Below are positions 46,122 to 61,244 of a DNA stretch of 64,000 nt, piece by piece. Numbering within the stretch: the first letter of the stretch is position 1; each line of letters starts with the position of its first letter. This stretch comes from Hormiphora californensis. Taxonomy: Eukaryota; Ctenophora; Tentaculata; Cydippida; Pleurobrachiidae. The notes under the pieces are model-generated. The model worked only from the letters and a program-made list of their open reading frames with translations, had not been told where the DNA came from and did not search any database. The position numbers and the translations under genes were made by a program. The DNA is taken from contig CM035351.1 in assembly GCA_020137815.1 (NCBI GenBank), forward strand, positions 7,829,743-7,893,742. The letters are read 5' to 3'.

Positions 46122-47231
46122 GTATTTGAAATTATTCCCTCCCCTCGCAGTAGTTCCAGTGAACGTAGTGACTAATTGGTTGGCTCTTTTTGTACACTGA
46201 ATCTTTCACAGACTAGTTTCCATGCTCTCACATCTTCTCTTTCTCTCTGTTATTTCAAGCAATTTTAGCTGTCTGCATCTATCATAGTAACATTGCTTGC
46301 TATGTTTGAATGCAGGGTCCTCTCCACAATATACGTCATCACTCTCACAATCATTTGCTTGATCCCACTTTGCTATATAGGTATATTCAGGGGTCTAGGG
46401 ATAAGGACGGGGGCAGCCGCCACCCCCCCCCCCCCATTTTTGGCGAGGTTCGCCCCACCACTCTTACAATGCATGCAACCCTCACAAACCCTTACAACCA
46501 CATCCAATTAGACGTATTGACGTATGTATGTATGCCGACTCAATGGACAATTTGAAACCATTTTTTCAAAATTCAAAACTCATTTTCTCGGGCCCCGCTG
46601 TTGCTCCGCCTGATCTGTAGGTTGATAAATCTTGCTCAGAAAAAAAGTTTCTTGGGCGCTGACCAGCGCTGTAATTGGTCACCCCCCACTTGAAAAACCA
46701 TTCCTACATCCCTGGGTGTATTTTATTTGCCTGTTCTATTTTGGGAAAGCATTACAACTATGCTGGACTTCTTCAACAATATACTTGAGTAGGGAAAGAA
46801 GGGAAGTAGTCCATCTTGCATGTTATAAAATGTTGTGGCACTGTTATATATAGGGATATATCTTGACTCTTGAGAACCCTTTTGCCTTGTTGCACACGTG
46901 AACTTTACTCAATTCTCCATTCGTGTTGTATATTGCGCTCTAATCCAGCTATAACAACGAGTTGAAGCTGCGATCAATAACCATGAGGTTACCTGCCAAT
47001 TAGCATGGTCTCCCCCCTCCACAACAACACCCTCTGTTATGTTAATCGAGATAGCTCGAGTTGCCACTCCAAACTTGCTAGTTTGGAGTTATTAACCTTG
47101 CTGTACACAACTTCAATTGCACCTCATGCCTTATAAAATTTAGTTACCTATAAACCTTTCTATATACACAACTTCAATATTGAACCTTATTCTATAGCAA
47201 CAGATTTAGTGTGGTTTGTAGTATCTCTCCA
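46122..47231. other. Third, decayed repeat of the alpha2delta 3' unit
   Basis: 46860-47150 resembles 44070-44330 (shared AACCCTTTTGCCTTGTTGCA and CACGTGA). It then merges into the 5' region of the lectin-like gene. No intact exon remains. Confidence 0.55.
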
Positions 47232-50176
<2,945 letters not shown>

Positions 50177-50190
50177 TGTTGATAAAGATG

Positions 50191-50270
50191 TCTATGTCTA
50201 TGTCTATGTCTATGTCTATGTCTATGTCTATGTCTATGTCTATGTCTATGTCTATGTCTATGTCTATGTC
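50191..50270. repeat. (TCTATG)n hexanucleotide repeat
   Basis: About 13 copies, 14 bp downstream of the lectin-like gene's stop codon. Confidence 0.95.
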
Positions 50271-51270
50271 TGTCAGTTGTTCTGTTACAATTGTCAATTA
50301 TTATGCGTCCCTTTTTGTACCGTACTTAGTGTGCATATAATGTCATGTATCGTCATGTATACCACCAACATTCCTTACCCGAGATATCATCCAACTATAT
50401 CAGATATATCACCTAATATACACCACTGCAGAGATATGACCAACATATCCCTCTATAGCTGTACGGTTTGAGAACACCCATTATTTGAGGCGCACCCAAC
50501 GGGTGCGCTATTTAGTCAGAGTACTAAAAACACAGAATTTAGATACTTGAGGTCCAATGGTTTGGCCAATGATTTCTCTATATTTTTAGTGCACTGTACT
50601 GTAGACCCAACGTTTTACACAATTACAATGACTGTTCTCAGACAATAGGATCATATTGTCCTTATAGGAACTATAGCCTGGTACTGCAGCGGCCTGCGGT
50701 AAAACAATGGGTCCAATACAAAAAATAGGATGGTCTAATATAGCCTTTTATAGTCCTTTCAAGGCCCAAGGATCAACATATTCCCTCTCTCACTCTCACT
50801 ATTAGCTGAGTAACTTTTAGTCAGTGCTCTAATTGTGTAACAGTAAAATTGAAGTGAGCGGTCCATTGTAACATAGTTCACTTTTCTAGTTCTGAAGAAG
50901 GCTGAGACGCCGGAACCGTCAACTAACACGCGTGCTTCCCCTATTATATTGTGTTCGACTGTCCGGTATTTCATACTAATACTCATGCGCCTCATTTAAA
51001 CTTTTGGCCACCTCCATTCGCGCAGGGCCATGTTTCTTATCAGTTTAATGTCAGAGAATCTGAACCAGTTAAAGTTAGAGGTAGTCCGTGCCCCAGTCCT
51101 AACAGGTGAACTATATATCGGTGTGGTACAGTATGCAGCATTGCAGACACAAAAGTCTCCCTTCACCAGATAAGCTACTAGCGCTGTACTGAGCTGTTTG
51201 TCTAGTGTGTGTGTGTGTCTACGCAGCACAGTTTTTGTTTAATCAGTGTGGTTGCTAAGCAACCGTCGTC
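50271..51270. other. Intergenic region between the lectin-like and channel genes
   Basis: A short perfect hairpin GCGCACCC..GGGTGCGC lies at about 50491-50509. A (GT)n run and GGTTGCTAAGCAACC (an RFX/X-box-like palindrome, about 51248-51262) lie just before the channel start codon. No gene seen. Confidence 0.45.
51248..51262 (+). promoter_or_regulatory. X-box-like palindrome before the TRPC-like start
   Basis: GGTTGCTAAGCAACC is a perfect inverted repeat of GGTTGC with a 3-bp centre (TAA... read as GGTTGCTAAGCAACC). It lies 8 bp upstream of the ATG and resembles the RFX consensus GTNRCC N RGYAAC. Regulation by RFX (for example in ciliated cells) is inference only. Confidence 0.4.
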
Positions 51271-54200
51271 ATGTCGCTCTTCAACGCCATGAAGGCGCTC
51301 AAATACCTTGGCAACATGGATGGGTATAAGGAGGTGATAATCGAGACTCCTCTCACGACTACCATCGAGGGACCAGCCAACAGTGTCTCAGAGATACCCC
51401 AACCTCACGGCATCCCAATGTCCATGATGCTCCATGTGAGTTCAACGCGTTACCATGGCAACCATTGTTTTGTACTTGCTTGTAGTGGGAAAACGGTAAT
51501 GGAAAACTGAGATACAGTAAGACGACACGCAACCGTGGCCAATCAGGGCGCTAGTACGTGCTGAACACATGCACTTTTTGCCGCACGTTATGCAACGTGC
51601 ACGTCTCCTTACTGTATTTCTATTACGGTAATACGACTACAAGCAGCACTGTTACACTTATCCAACTTTGAAACATTGTTTCAGGACGAGAATATTTCAA
51701 CGGGCAAGTTTAAAGGAAGGAGAGCGGGGACAGGGAGCATTACAGAGAATCCCTTGGTGGTTGATGTAGAGGCGGATAGGGATCAGAGGCCATCAATGTG
51801 GCAAAACAACCTCTCAGGACTATCTGTAAGTCTAACTGTCTTGATATTTGGCGTTTTAACTGCCTCCAGACCTATAGCTAGCGTTTATTCGTCTTTACAG
51901 GGAGCATTATTGAGAATGGGCGATGTAGCGAGTATGGAACCTATTTCACAGGCGGCTGGCCCCCTTCCTTATGCAGTATCACAATGAGATGCTGAATACA
52001 GAAGTTAACCTGAACCACATCGGAGATGATACCTTTCGGATCGATTCACTGAAGGAAGCTTACCTAGAACCGTATGTATCATTGCAGCTGTCCCAAGTTC
52101 CTTTCCAACAAACGTTTAGTGAATTGTGACACACATGTGACATGATCTCCCGCAGGATGTAAGAAGCTGAACCATGAGATTTGTTCGGTGAACATTAGGA
52201 AGGCCATCCTGTACCAATCTAGAAGTCTACTGAAGATCATAATTCGAGCTCATAAACTAAAGTTCATCAAAAATCCAAGGGGCCATATTGTCAACCGAGA
52301 CAAATCAAGCATTGTCAACATGTTGGATATTTTCAGGTAAATTTTAGAAACTTGTTAGAAATATACTAACAAACGAAACCCCATCAATTAGAATACAACT
52401 TTTGCTACTCCTAGTGAAATACTACAGGAACAAAGAGCTAAATGCCGCTTTTTGGTTTGTATTTTAGAGAAGTTTGATGTTATATCACTTCCTGCAGGAT
52501 GTCGCCCCTAATGACGGCGGTGAAGGTGGGTAATGTGAAGGTTGTCAAGTTGCTGCTGGAGTACGGGGCAGATCCTCTCAACATCAACACTACAAACGAA
52601 ACAGCACTCTCCATCGGAATCAAGGTACTGAACCATGGTTTATAGAAGCACTTGATCAACTATTATTCGGTAGAAACCTTGTCAGAGCATTGACCTGACC
52701 CTAGGGAACACACATAATCAACTCTAATTCTATATAACCCCCCTTGTTCCCCCTCCAACCCTTATTCCCCTCGACCAGCACTACAATGAGGAGATGATTG
52801 AGCTGTTGATAGAGTACGGTGCAGATATTGGGGTATCGCTGTGCATCGCTGGACTCAACCGAACCTCTCCCCCTTCACGCTCACAAGAAGCAGTCCCAAG
52901 GCATCAACTCTCCGTCTATGGGGTAATTTAACTGATTTCGTTGTCCTTACTTCTAAATTTCGAAAACGAGCTGAAACGACGCCCAAAAACTAATTTATTT
53001 CAGGATATCCCATTACGGGTTCTCCTTCGAGCCGATATTGATGCTCACTCAGCCTAAATTCCTACTAATGACCCGGAACCCTGTTCTGACCGCCTTCAAG
53101 GTGGGGACCATCATCAACAAGATAGGAGACAAGAAGGACGAGTACCTGGGTGATTGCGACATGCTGGAACAACAAACAGACGACTTTGCGTATTACTACC
53201 TGGATCAGTGCAGGACAATGTGGGAGGCCCTCATGCTACTTCACGATCAGGGTGCCGACCAGGGGAACGACCTGCTGGACTATGCTATCAAGAAGAAGAA
53301 AATGAAGTTCATTTCTCATCACTTTTGTCAGCAGTATATGATGGACACTTGGTACGTATTATAGTGAGGGAAAGAAGGATATAAAAACAACCAGCCATCT
53401 TAGATCTGACATCTGAGATGTAAGAAATGGTTGATAGACACGTCATTTATTCAGGTACGGTGGAGTGCAAAGAGGGAGAACAACGAACACGTGCAAGAAA
53501 CTGTTTACCCTCCTGATTCTCCACATCATCTTCCCCTTCTTCCTCCTTCACAGCGTCTACATCTTCGCCTCTAACTTTGACCTGGCGAACTTCACTAATT
53601 TCGGCAACACCAGACCCATGACCCTGTGGAGAAGCCTGCACGTGCCTGTAGTTAGTTTTGTGGTGGATTTCTTTAATTTCCTTGTTATGATCGTCATCAT
53701 GATTGCCACGTGTTTAACTGAATCCGATACATCTGAGGACAGCCACTTTTATGATGGTCCAGAGGTAATTGATGTAATACCTACCCAAATACCCAATTAT
53801 ACTGCCACAGAAAGTTTATTTACCGGACTTCTAGCGCCAGGAACGATAAATGTACGGTTTATTCAGACGAGTAACTAATTGGTTGACTTATTAACTAATT
53901 GATTAATTATTCAGATATTTCTGTGGATGTGTTTGGCAGCTCGGTTCATGGTTGAACTCGACAAGATCAGGACACAGGGTCGGCACTTCTTTAAGCACGT
54001 TGGCAATGTGGTGGATCTGTCTGTATCCATGTCAATTATCATCACCGTCCTGCTGAGAATCGTCTCACAAACGACATTCGCAACATACCTAGATGGAAAG
54101 TAAGTATTTGGATCAGAACGTCCTCCGTGTATTTATAGATCACCGGCCTAGTGGTTAGGATGTTTGTATATGATGTTATTTACCGTATGTTTCAGAATGT

Positions 54201-55382
54201 TCCTGTGGTCCAGTTACATCTACGCCACGGCTTTTCTTGGTTTGATGTTACGGATGCTGGAGATGCTGGATATCACATACACCCTGGGACCTCTCGAGGG
54301 AGCCATCAGCAAAATGATGACGGTACTTGAAGATCATAGGAATTAGAATCAGAGACCCTTCTAGAGGGAATTATGAAACTGTCAGCTTTCATTGAAAGTC
54401 GTCATTTAACATCTTCTCCCTCATTTGTAGGATGTAATAAAAGTTTGTGTTCTACTTGCGATATGCATGCTTGGGTTCAGTGTTTCAATATGGACTGTAA
54501 CCCTTCAATCATACACCTACGAGAGCAGTTTAGAAAACAGAAGCGATACAGCCGGGGAATTATCTTATCCAGAGTACTTTAGCTCGTTCAATACAACAAT
54601 AATTACTCTACTGTGGTCTGCTATGGGTCTGATTGAGCCCGACAACATTGCAATTAGCTACAACTCAAATGCAGACGCTTATCTAAAGGTAAAACTGACG
54701 AATTCATACAATATTTGAGGTAGCTATTTTGTCACTTGTTAGTCAAATGTAGTGGGTAACGATTCCGTTCGTTGGATCCTATGTTCACACTAATATTCAA
54801 TGGTGCTAATGAAATATCCAACAAATCTCTCTCTCTTGTCAGGTGTTATGGGGATCATACATTCTTACTGCCATGATTCTCTTCCTAAACATGCTGATTG
54901 CAATGCTCACAGAGACATATGTGTCGGTCATAAACAACGCTGAAACTGAGTGGAAGTTCGCCCGATCAGTGGTGGTGGTAAAATACACAGGAACCCACCC
55001 CTTCATATTTCCCTTCAACCTCATCCTATACCCCGTGTTCCTTGTGTACCATCTCATTCAGTCCAAGTATGATAGGAAGAGGATCAGGAAGTTTGGGGAG
55101 GAGGACGAGGAAGCGATGAGACAATCAGGATTCCTACACTTGGCCATCAAGGAGCGGTTCAAGGAGAAGTTTAGCGATCTCCTAGACCTACCCTACTACT
55201 ACCGAAAGAATATATTTGATTTTTACGCGACGGCCCCACTTGTTCAGCAGAAAAAGAAGAAGGATAAAGATAGCAGCAGCACCAAAACAGCGACTCGTAA
55301 AAATAGAACTCAGAGTATGGTTACTCAAAGTAGGATAACCGATTTAAGTGATGACGACAAATCAAGTCTGAAATCCGACTAA
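51271..55382 (+). CDS. TRPC-like cation channel
   Basis: Six-transmembrane TRP channel of the plasma membrane. Exons: 51271-51435, 51685-51825, 51977-52118 (end uncertain), 52156-52336, 52498-52624, 52779-52832, 52894-52922, 53004-53351, 53455-53764, 53915-54099, 54196-54322, 54431-54688, 54843-55382; about 868 aa, the usual TRPC size. Ankyrin-like repeats (SPLMTAVKVGNVKVVKLLLE, MIELLIEYGADIG); the TRPC linker (PVLTAFKVG, DFAYYYLDQCR); S1-S6 helices; pore region SFNTTIITLLWSAMGLIEPD; and after S6 LNMLIAMLTETYVSVI and EWKFAR, the TRPC TRP-box. The C-terminus is basic and charged. The exon 3/4 junction is the weakest: only a donor at 52119 keeps the frame. A 61-nt intron (52833-52893) is needed to keep exon 6 in frame. 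Confidence 0.85.
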
Positions 55383-55822
55383 AAATAGAGAAGTTTTAAC
55401 ATCACATCGCAATTAAACAGTTCCCAAATCTAATTCGTATTGAAAATACGTTTATGTATACATGAGAACCGTTGCTATATCAACCAGTGCTATATCAATC
55501 TGCGAGAAAAAGAAGCGAACTGATTTTATACTTTTTTCAAGATTTAAATAATATAATCTGTGAATTATTTAAACGAGAAGTTTCGTTAACAAAACTTCTC
55601 ATTTAAATTTGTTAAAGCTTCAGATAACTCTGTTGAGCACTGTCAGTAACTAAGAAATCTGTCAAAGCATAAATATGTTACAACGTGAAAAGTATATAAG
55701 TACAATGTTTGTTCTTTTGAAATTCAGTTTACTTTTAGCAAACGACTGTTTTTGAATCTGAAGAAATCAAATAAATAAATACAACATAAATACAATCAAT
55801 AATAATAAATAAACAGCTCAAC
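55383..55822. other. Convergent intergenic region with inverted repeat
   Basis: AT-rich 3' flanks of two converging genes. An inverted repeat with arms 55567-55583 and 55592-55608 (GAGAAGTTT/AAACTTCTC cores) lies between them and could form a hairpin in either transcript. Confidence 0.6.
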
Positions 55823-58100
55823 TCAAGGCAGCATTTCAAAAGGACGCCTGACCCTTGAGATTCGAATGAACCTTGAGCACCTCCTAAATTGTGGGGAGCA
55901 GAGTTTTACTAGCACAATCACACCCAGGATCGCCATTAGCAGTACAATATAAACATCGAGACGCTGGTGGACTGGAGTCACTATTTCACCGATATAGACA
56001 GGAAGTGGATCAACATAGAGGTGGTTTTCGATCATAGCCTTTACGAAGATGGTGAGGGCTCCACCCGCTACTGAACTCATGTGCATCATACAACCATCTG
56101 ATATGATGAGGGGGGAATTAAAAATATATGTAGATAATCTATCTGAAATATGGATATTAAACATGTTCTACTCGCCACTTTACTAGAATCATACCTCTTA
56201 GTTCGGCCTCTGAAAGAGGTTTTCTCATGGCAAACTTTTCCGCTGCTCCTGCGTTCTGCTCTTCAATCCCACCGTTAAAAAGATTTCGTCGTGCTGCCGC
56301 CCTGAGATTTATAAGCTGGTTGTCCACACACAGCAAACCGAACCAAGGGCCTTTTTCGCGGCATTGTGCACAGTATATACTTGTTTCAGTTTCACAGTTG
56401 TAACTAGTGTTTACTAGTGTTTACTACTAGTGACTAGTGTTTACTACTAGTGTTTACTAGTGTTTACCTTTCCTTTGCTCGTTTTGAGTGGAGGGCGATA
56501 GCTTCTGGAAGATGGGATCCATCGTAGGGTGCATAACAACCATCATTTCTCTGCCAACCTAGGAGCATGTCCAGTATTCCAGGACGTAGAAAATCTTCCA
56601 CAAACCCTGCTCCACCACAAAACATGACCTGAACAATACATTAGATATAGTGTTGCTACAGATACAGCATGGTTGCCATGGTAACTACAGATACAGCATG
56701 GTTGCCATGGTAACTGCACACACACACACACCTGTTCCATAATGAGATCCTGATCTACACCCGGGTCTACACCCCTCTTGAAGATACCCTCCATCTCATT
56801 ATATATGTTACTGCAGAACAACCTAGCATAGTGAGCCTCAATGGCAGCCCCTCCTCTTGACTCGATGGCATTGGTACAGTTGAAGTGCTTTAGAAGAAAG
56901 AAGAAGAGGAGCTGGTGGGTAACGGAGTACTCCCTCTGACCACTGTCAGTTATCTGCTGCCAACATTTCTCCGTGATCTAGGGGTATTCATTAATTGTTA
57001 CAATGAGATCTGATCAGGATTAAAGGGTATTCATTATAATGACACCATATATTTCAGTGACCGGGTAGAGCTCATTGTTCAGGGGTCATTGTTCAGGGGT
57101 CATTGTTCAGGGTTGTAAATGGGGTTGGATGATGTTATGGTGTGAATAGGTGGTGCGTGCACAACGGTATGAACATTACTTTGTTTTGTTGGGGAAGGAG
57201 GGTCGAACAAGGCAAACATTACTCACGGTGCATTTAGAGCCCTTATAGTGACCACTCCCGATAGTTCCCATTAGACAATCGTCACTCTCCTTCGGCTCGA
57301 TGAAAAACGAACTTTTTTTACGGAATAACAGACCTATAGGTTAGTGGGGAAATTGAGTGGACTATGAGGGACCTATGAGATCGTGGAAGTAGGGGAAATT
57401 GAGTTCAATTGGGTGTTTTGTTGACCATTATAAGTAAGTGCAGTACACGGTACCTGAATCAACTCGTCCGAGAGCGCCAGACAATAAGTTCTGGTATACA
57501 AAGGGTTGACTGAGAAGTTCAGAAAACTTTCCGTACTGGACGGCAGCATTTCTTTGGCATAGTAAATCCCTCGCCCCTGCTACTTCCCTCGCATACCGGG
57601 CAATGTCCGTTACCCTTGCCATGATATCGGGTGTTGGATCTTCAGCATTTAGAATAGTCGACTCTAGGCCTCCTGTAAACGATATTAACATCAGTTAGGT
57701 TTAGAGGGTTCACATGGTCGTGTAGTTCTATCATACATACCTTCAGAGTTCAGGACTAACTCTTACAAATATAATGTGTTTGTATCTGAAATTTCGAACT
57801 GAACAATTGGGCTATATAGGTATGTGATATATTGACACGTAATATAGAATGTAAATCACGACACATTAATTGGCATGTACCTTGTATCATTCTGATTCCC
57901 CACATTGAATCGACGATAAGTGAGCCCCTATTCGCATCAAAATAACGGAGAAGATGCTCTATCGCACTGAGAGTTCTGTTCACATCACTAGATGTGAAGT
58001 ACGGCCTCCGAACGTGAGATGGTCTAATCAGGACCCCCTCCGTGCTGACGGGTAGCAAGGCAAGTAGTATGAGGGTGGAAGTGGGACAGGATAGGAACAT
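55823..58100 (-). CDS. C16orf89-like (DUF4735) protein with C-terminal membrane segment
   Basis: Seven exons in frame (478 aa), minus strand: 58100-57881, 57672-57454, 57333-57227, 56977-56732, 56628-56468, 56403-56195, 56097-55823. Signal peptide MFLSCPTSTLILLALLP. Matches the vertebrate C16orf89 pattern: ESDDCLMGTIG, YSVTHQLLFFFLLKHFNC, HYARLFCSNIYNEME, DLIMEQVMFCGGAGFVEDF, ILDMLLGWQRNDGCY and, near the end, DGCMMHMSSVAGGALTIF. The vertebrate protein is secreted and of poorly known function. Unlike it as I recall, this one has an extra tail with a membrane helix (VYIVLLMAILGVIVLVKL) followed by many arginines, so it is probably a type I membrane protein. The intron 56404-56467 is made wholly of repeats. 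Confidence 0.85.
56404..56467 (-). repeat. 64-nt intron built entirely from GTAAACACTAG repeats
   Basis: On the coding (minus) strand the intron is five GTAAACACTAG or TAAACACTAG units with short linkers (TA, TCACTAGTA). It starts with GTAAAC and ends with CACTAG. Every unit supplies a donor-like and an acceptor-like end, and there is no pyrimidine tract. Use of the outermost sites keeps the protein in frame. Confidence 0.75.
57084..57115. repeat. Short tandem repeat in an intron
   Basis: CATTGTTCAGGGGT-type unit repeated about three times (approximate limits) in the intron between exons 3 and 4 of the C16orf89-like gene. Confidence 0.7.
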
Positions 58101-58499
58101 TGATCACCTCCCTCTGGAATTGAAAACACGTGTCATTTTAACTTGTTGAATAACAACAAAACACGAGGAAATGTTATTGTCGAGTAAGGGCCAAGGGGTA
58201 TAGCAGCTGGGATTGCAGCAGAAACAATTCAAGAGGAGTAGCAAAGATTGTGGCGGAAGTTATAAAGGTGCCAATATATAGGGATCTCATGTACTACTAA
58301 GTAACTTTATAGCTGTACAAATACATCCTGTAATCATAAACAAAACCGATATATTATATCTATTGTAAATGGTTAGTTTGATCCAGTTTAGAAGGCCGAA
58401 ATATCGATCATGTACTGCATAACCGTAGTTCTAGGCTAATGACAGACTGGGAACAATTAGGATTACTTCGTTCAGCTGGACATGCTCAAGAAGGGGTAT

Positions 58500-58613
<114 letters not shown>

Positions 58614-59095
58614 GGAGGGTGCTATTACTTCCCTGTTTGGGATAATAGGCAGCAGCTCCAGCGAGCGAGAGAGAGCATCAAGGAGAGAGCATCTCTAAAA
58701 AGGAAGAAACACACAAGTAAATAAAGAGACTGCAAGGGGGCGACGAATAGCATTAAAATACACCTCCGCCTACAATGGGTGATTTGGTGCTTTGGACAAC
58801 TCTGTACAATGGCAGCTGCACACATGCCTTCTACACATGTCTTGTGTACAAACTGTACACACTCATGAATTGATTAGAGTGTCACAACTAAACGATTGCG
58901 TAAGACGCATGTGTGTATCTCACAGAGCACGCTGAACACTAATCACTAGAGAGAGAGATCTGTGAACATATGCTCAGTACCTTGGAGACTGTGAGATAGA
59001 ACTAGAGAGAGAGAGAGAGTGCAATAAATATAGAGGGAGCTAGCATTCTCGCACCTAACTATACAGAGATCCCTTCCTCTCTCTATATGTCTCTA

Positions 59096-59097
59096 TC

Positions 59098-59164
<67 letters not shown>
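59096..59164. repeat. (CT)n microsatellite
   Basis: About 70 bp of CT, opposite in strand sense to 58506-58608. Confidence 0.95.
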
Positions 59165-59176
<12 letters not shown>

Positions 59177-59766
59177 GCCCTCTCTCTATAGCTCGATTAG
59201 CGGGCTACCATCTGCTCGCGGACACAAGCTCTGATAATAACCAAATCCTCCAAATCCTAGAGAGACACTATTATAAAGAGTTACGGTACAGAGAGCTCTG
59301 CCGAACCCTTTACAGTGTGATCACACAGTGTACAGAGAGCTATGCAGTTGGATCCGAAAAATAACGGAATAAGACATCCTCTAAACGGATCCAAGAATAT
59401 CGGCTAAACGCTCAGCTATACACGACACAAAGGTACTGATAATGGGTAAGTGATTTTGGAGACCTCGGTCATGATCTGTATAGTGATCGCAAAGGTACAG
59501 TCGACTTTCCCTGTAAACCATGTAATAGTCGGTATTATAGGTGGGCAGTAGTGAAAGTGTCATGACAGTACATCAAAGACATGTCAGGAGGAATATACTC
59601 CTAATATGGTATAACGTAAGTCTCGCGGGATGTCACATGCTCACTACCCTGGACAAATTAATCAAAACTGCACAGGATGGTTGAAGGTGTTGGAAACGTG
59701 CAGAGACGATCTCATCATTTATAAAGGAGTAAAAACGTTCAATAAAACATGTCAATACTGTTTCGA

Positions 59767-61156
59767 TCATGACACTAAAACTACTAGAGTCACTAGAAGT
59801 AGATGTAGGATAGTGTTCTGGAGTCTAGTGGCTGAGTTTCCAACACATACGGGGACGGAGGGGCACCACTTTTGTTCTGATGTACACGTCACTTGAGAGG
59901 AACCCTGAAAACAGAATATATTTCATATTTCATAACTTGGTACTTACTCATATTATGTTTTTAAATAAAACTAAAACTAAAACTTTGATTTCGTTTGATT
60001 GGTATATAACAGCTAACCTGAATTGTATATCCTTTAGAGCACTCAATGGTAGCTACCGATCCCACGTTGAAAGGCGGGGCTCCTTCTATTGCACTTTTCT
60101 CTGCAACAACCCGGGCATTCGCAACTTGGGCCGTAATGTCACTGCAGCCAGCTGTAGAATAACAAAATTAGTGTGTTACCATGGAGATTATATTTGAGAA
60201 TTTGTTGGTTGCCATGGTTACCTGTACATTTCACCATGTTTGAGAGTGATGGAGAGTATCCTGAAGAGAGGCACCTGGTGGAGAACTGGCCAAGTTGATA
60301 CATCTCCGGAGCGTACCCACTCTTACATCCCACCTGGGGGTTTCAAGAAAATATTCAACATGTATTAAGTATCTTCTGAAGAAGTCCATTAAGTTTGTTA
60401 ACTTTGCTAAACATGAGCGCTATAATATCGATTCTATTTGATTTTACCTTTATGGTAGCATCAATATCAGGCACTATGGGTGCTGCACTTTTCACCACAG
60501 AGAGACTCTTGCTGGGATAGGTTGCTGACCAGTGTTGGGTGCTGTCAGATGGAATAGGAGAGCACCCCACCGCACACCATGTTGTCACCGCGGTGAAGAT
60601 ATCTGGTACGAAACTACCACTCGTACACTTGACCACCACAACCCCGGCCTGACTTCCATCACTAAACGCATCTATTGCACCTTGATCCCTGAGAGGTACA
60701 ATTTAATAAAACAAAGTGTGCATCTAAATGAATCCCGGAAACGGTCGAGCACTGTGAGAACAGCGATCTAAATAGAGGATCCCAAAGTTTGGTACATAGC
60801 ACAGTCCTTTCCTGATAATAAATACATTACTGATGCATGGTTGTCTTCCACTTACACTCCGTATTGTCCCCGGACATCGTTGGTAAAGACCTGTGTGGCG
60901 GGGTATTTACAGGCCACTGTATATGTGTCACCATCCTTGAAGGTCGAGGGAAGGTTGTTTCCTGTTTTCAGATCCTTTATTTGATCTACTGATATGGTTA
61001 TCTTATCACTGGAACAGTCTGCTGCCAACGCAATACCTGTAGAGGAGGGGTAGTATAATCTGTAATGCATGGTGGGAAAGGTGAAATTAAAAAGTTAGAA
61101 CGAATAAAATTACCTTGCAGAGTGAGGGTGATGATTGCTAACAGAATAGTGCTCAT
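59767..61156 (-). CDS. Sushi/CCP-type surface protein, downstream copy
   Basis: Six exons in frame (282 aa): 61156-61114, 61036-60856, 60688-60448, 60333-60222, 60151-60018, 59904-59767. Signal peptide MSTILLAIITLTLQ. Then an uncharacterised N-terminal module (DGDTYTVACKYPATQVFTND ... VKCTSGSFVPDIFTAVTTWC, GCSPIPSD) and sushi-like modules: VGCKSGYAP...MVKCTGAGC, and CSDITAQV...VGSVATIECSKGYTIQ... VTCTSEQKWCPSVPVC, which has the C..GY..G..VTC..W..P.C pattern. The end (NTILHLLLVTLVVLVS) is a hydrophobic tail with no cytoplasmic part, suggesting a GPI anchor. Probably an extracellular recognition or adhesion protein. Tandem partner of 61245-62745, starting only 88 bp after it. Confidence 0.75.
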
Positions 61157-61244
61157 TTGGATAGCGTACCTTCCAAGTTTACATGACTCTACATTTCAGG
61201 GCAGAAGAGGGTTAACAAAACATTGTATATCAAATAAAACACGA

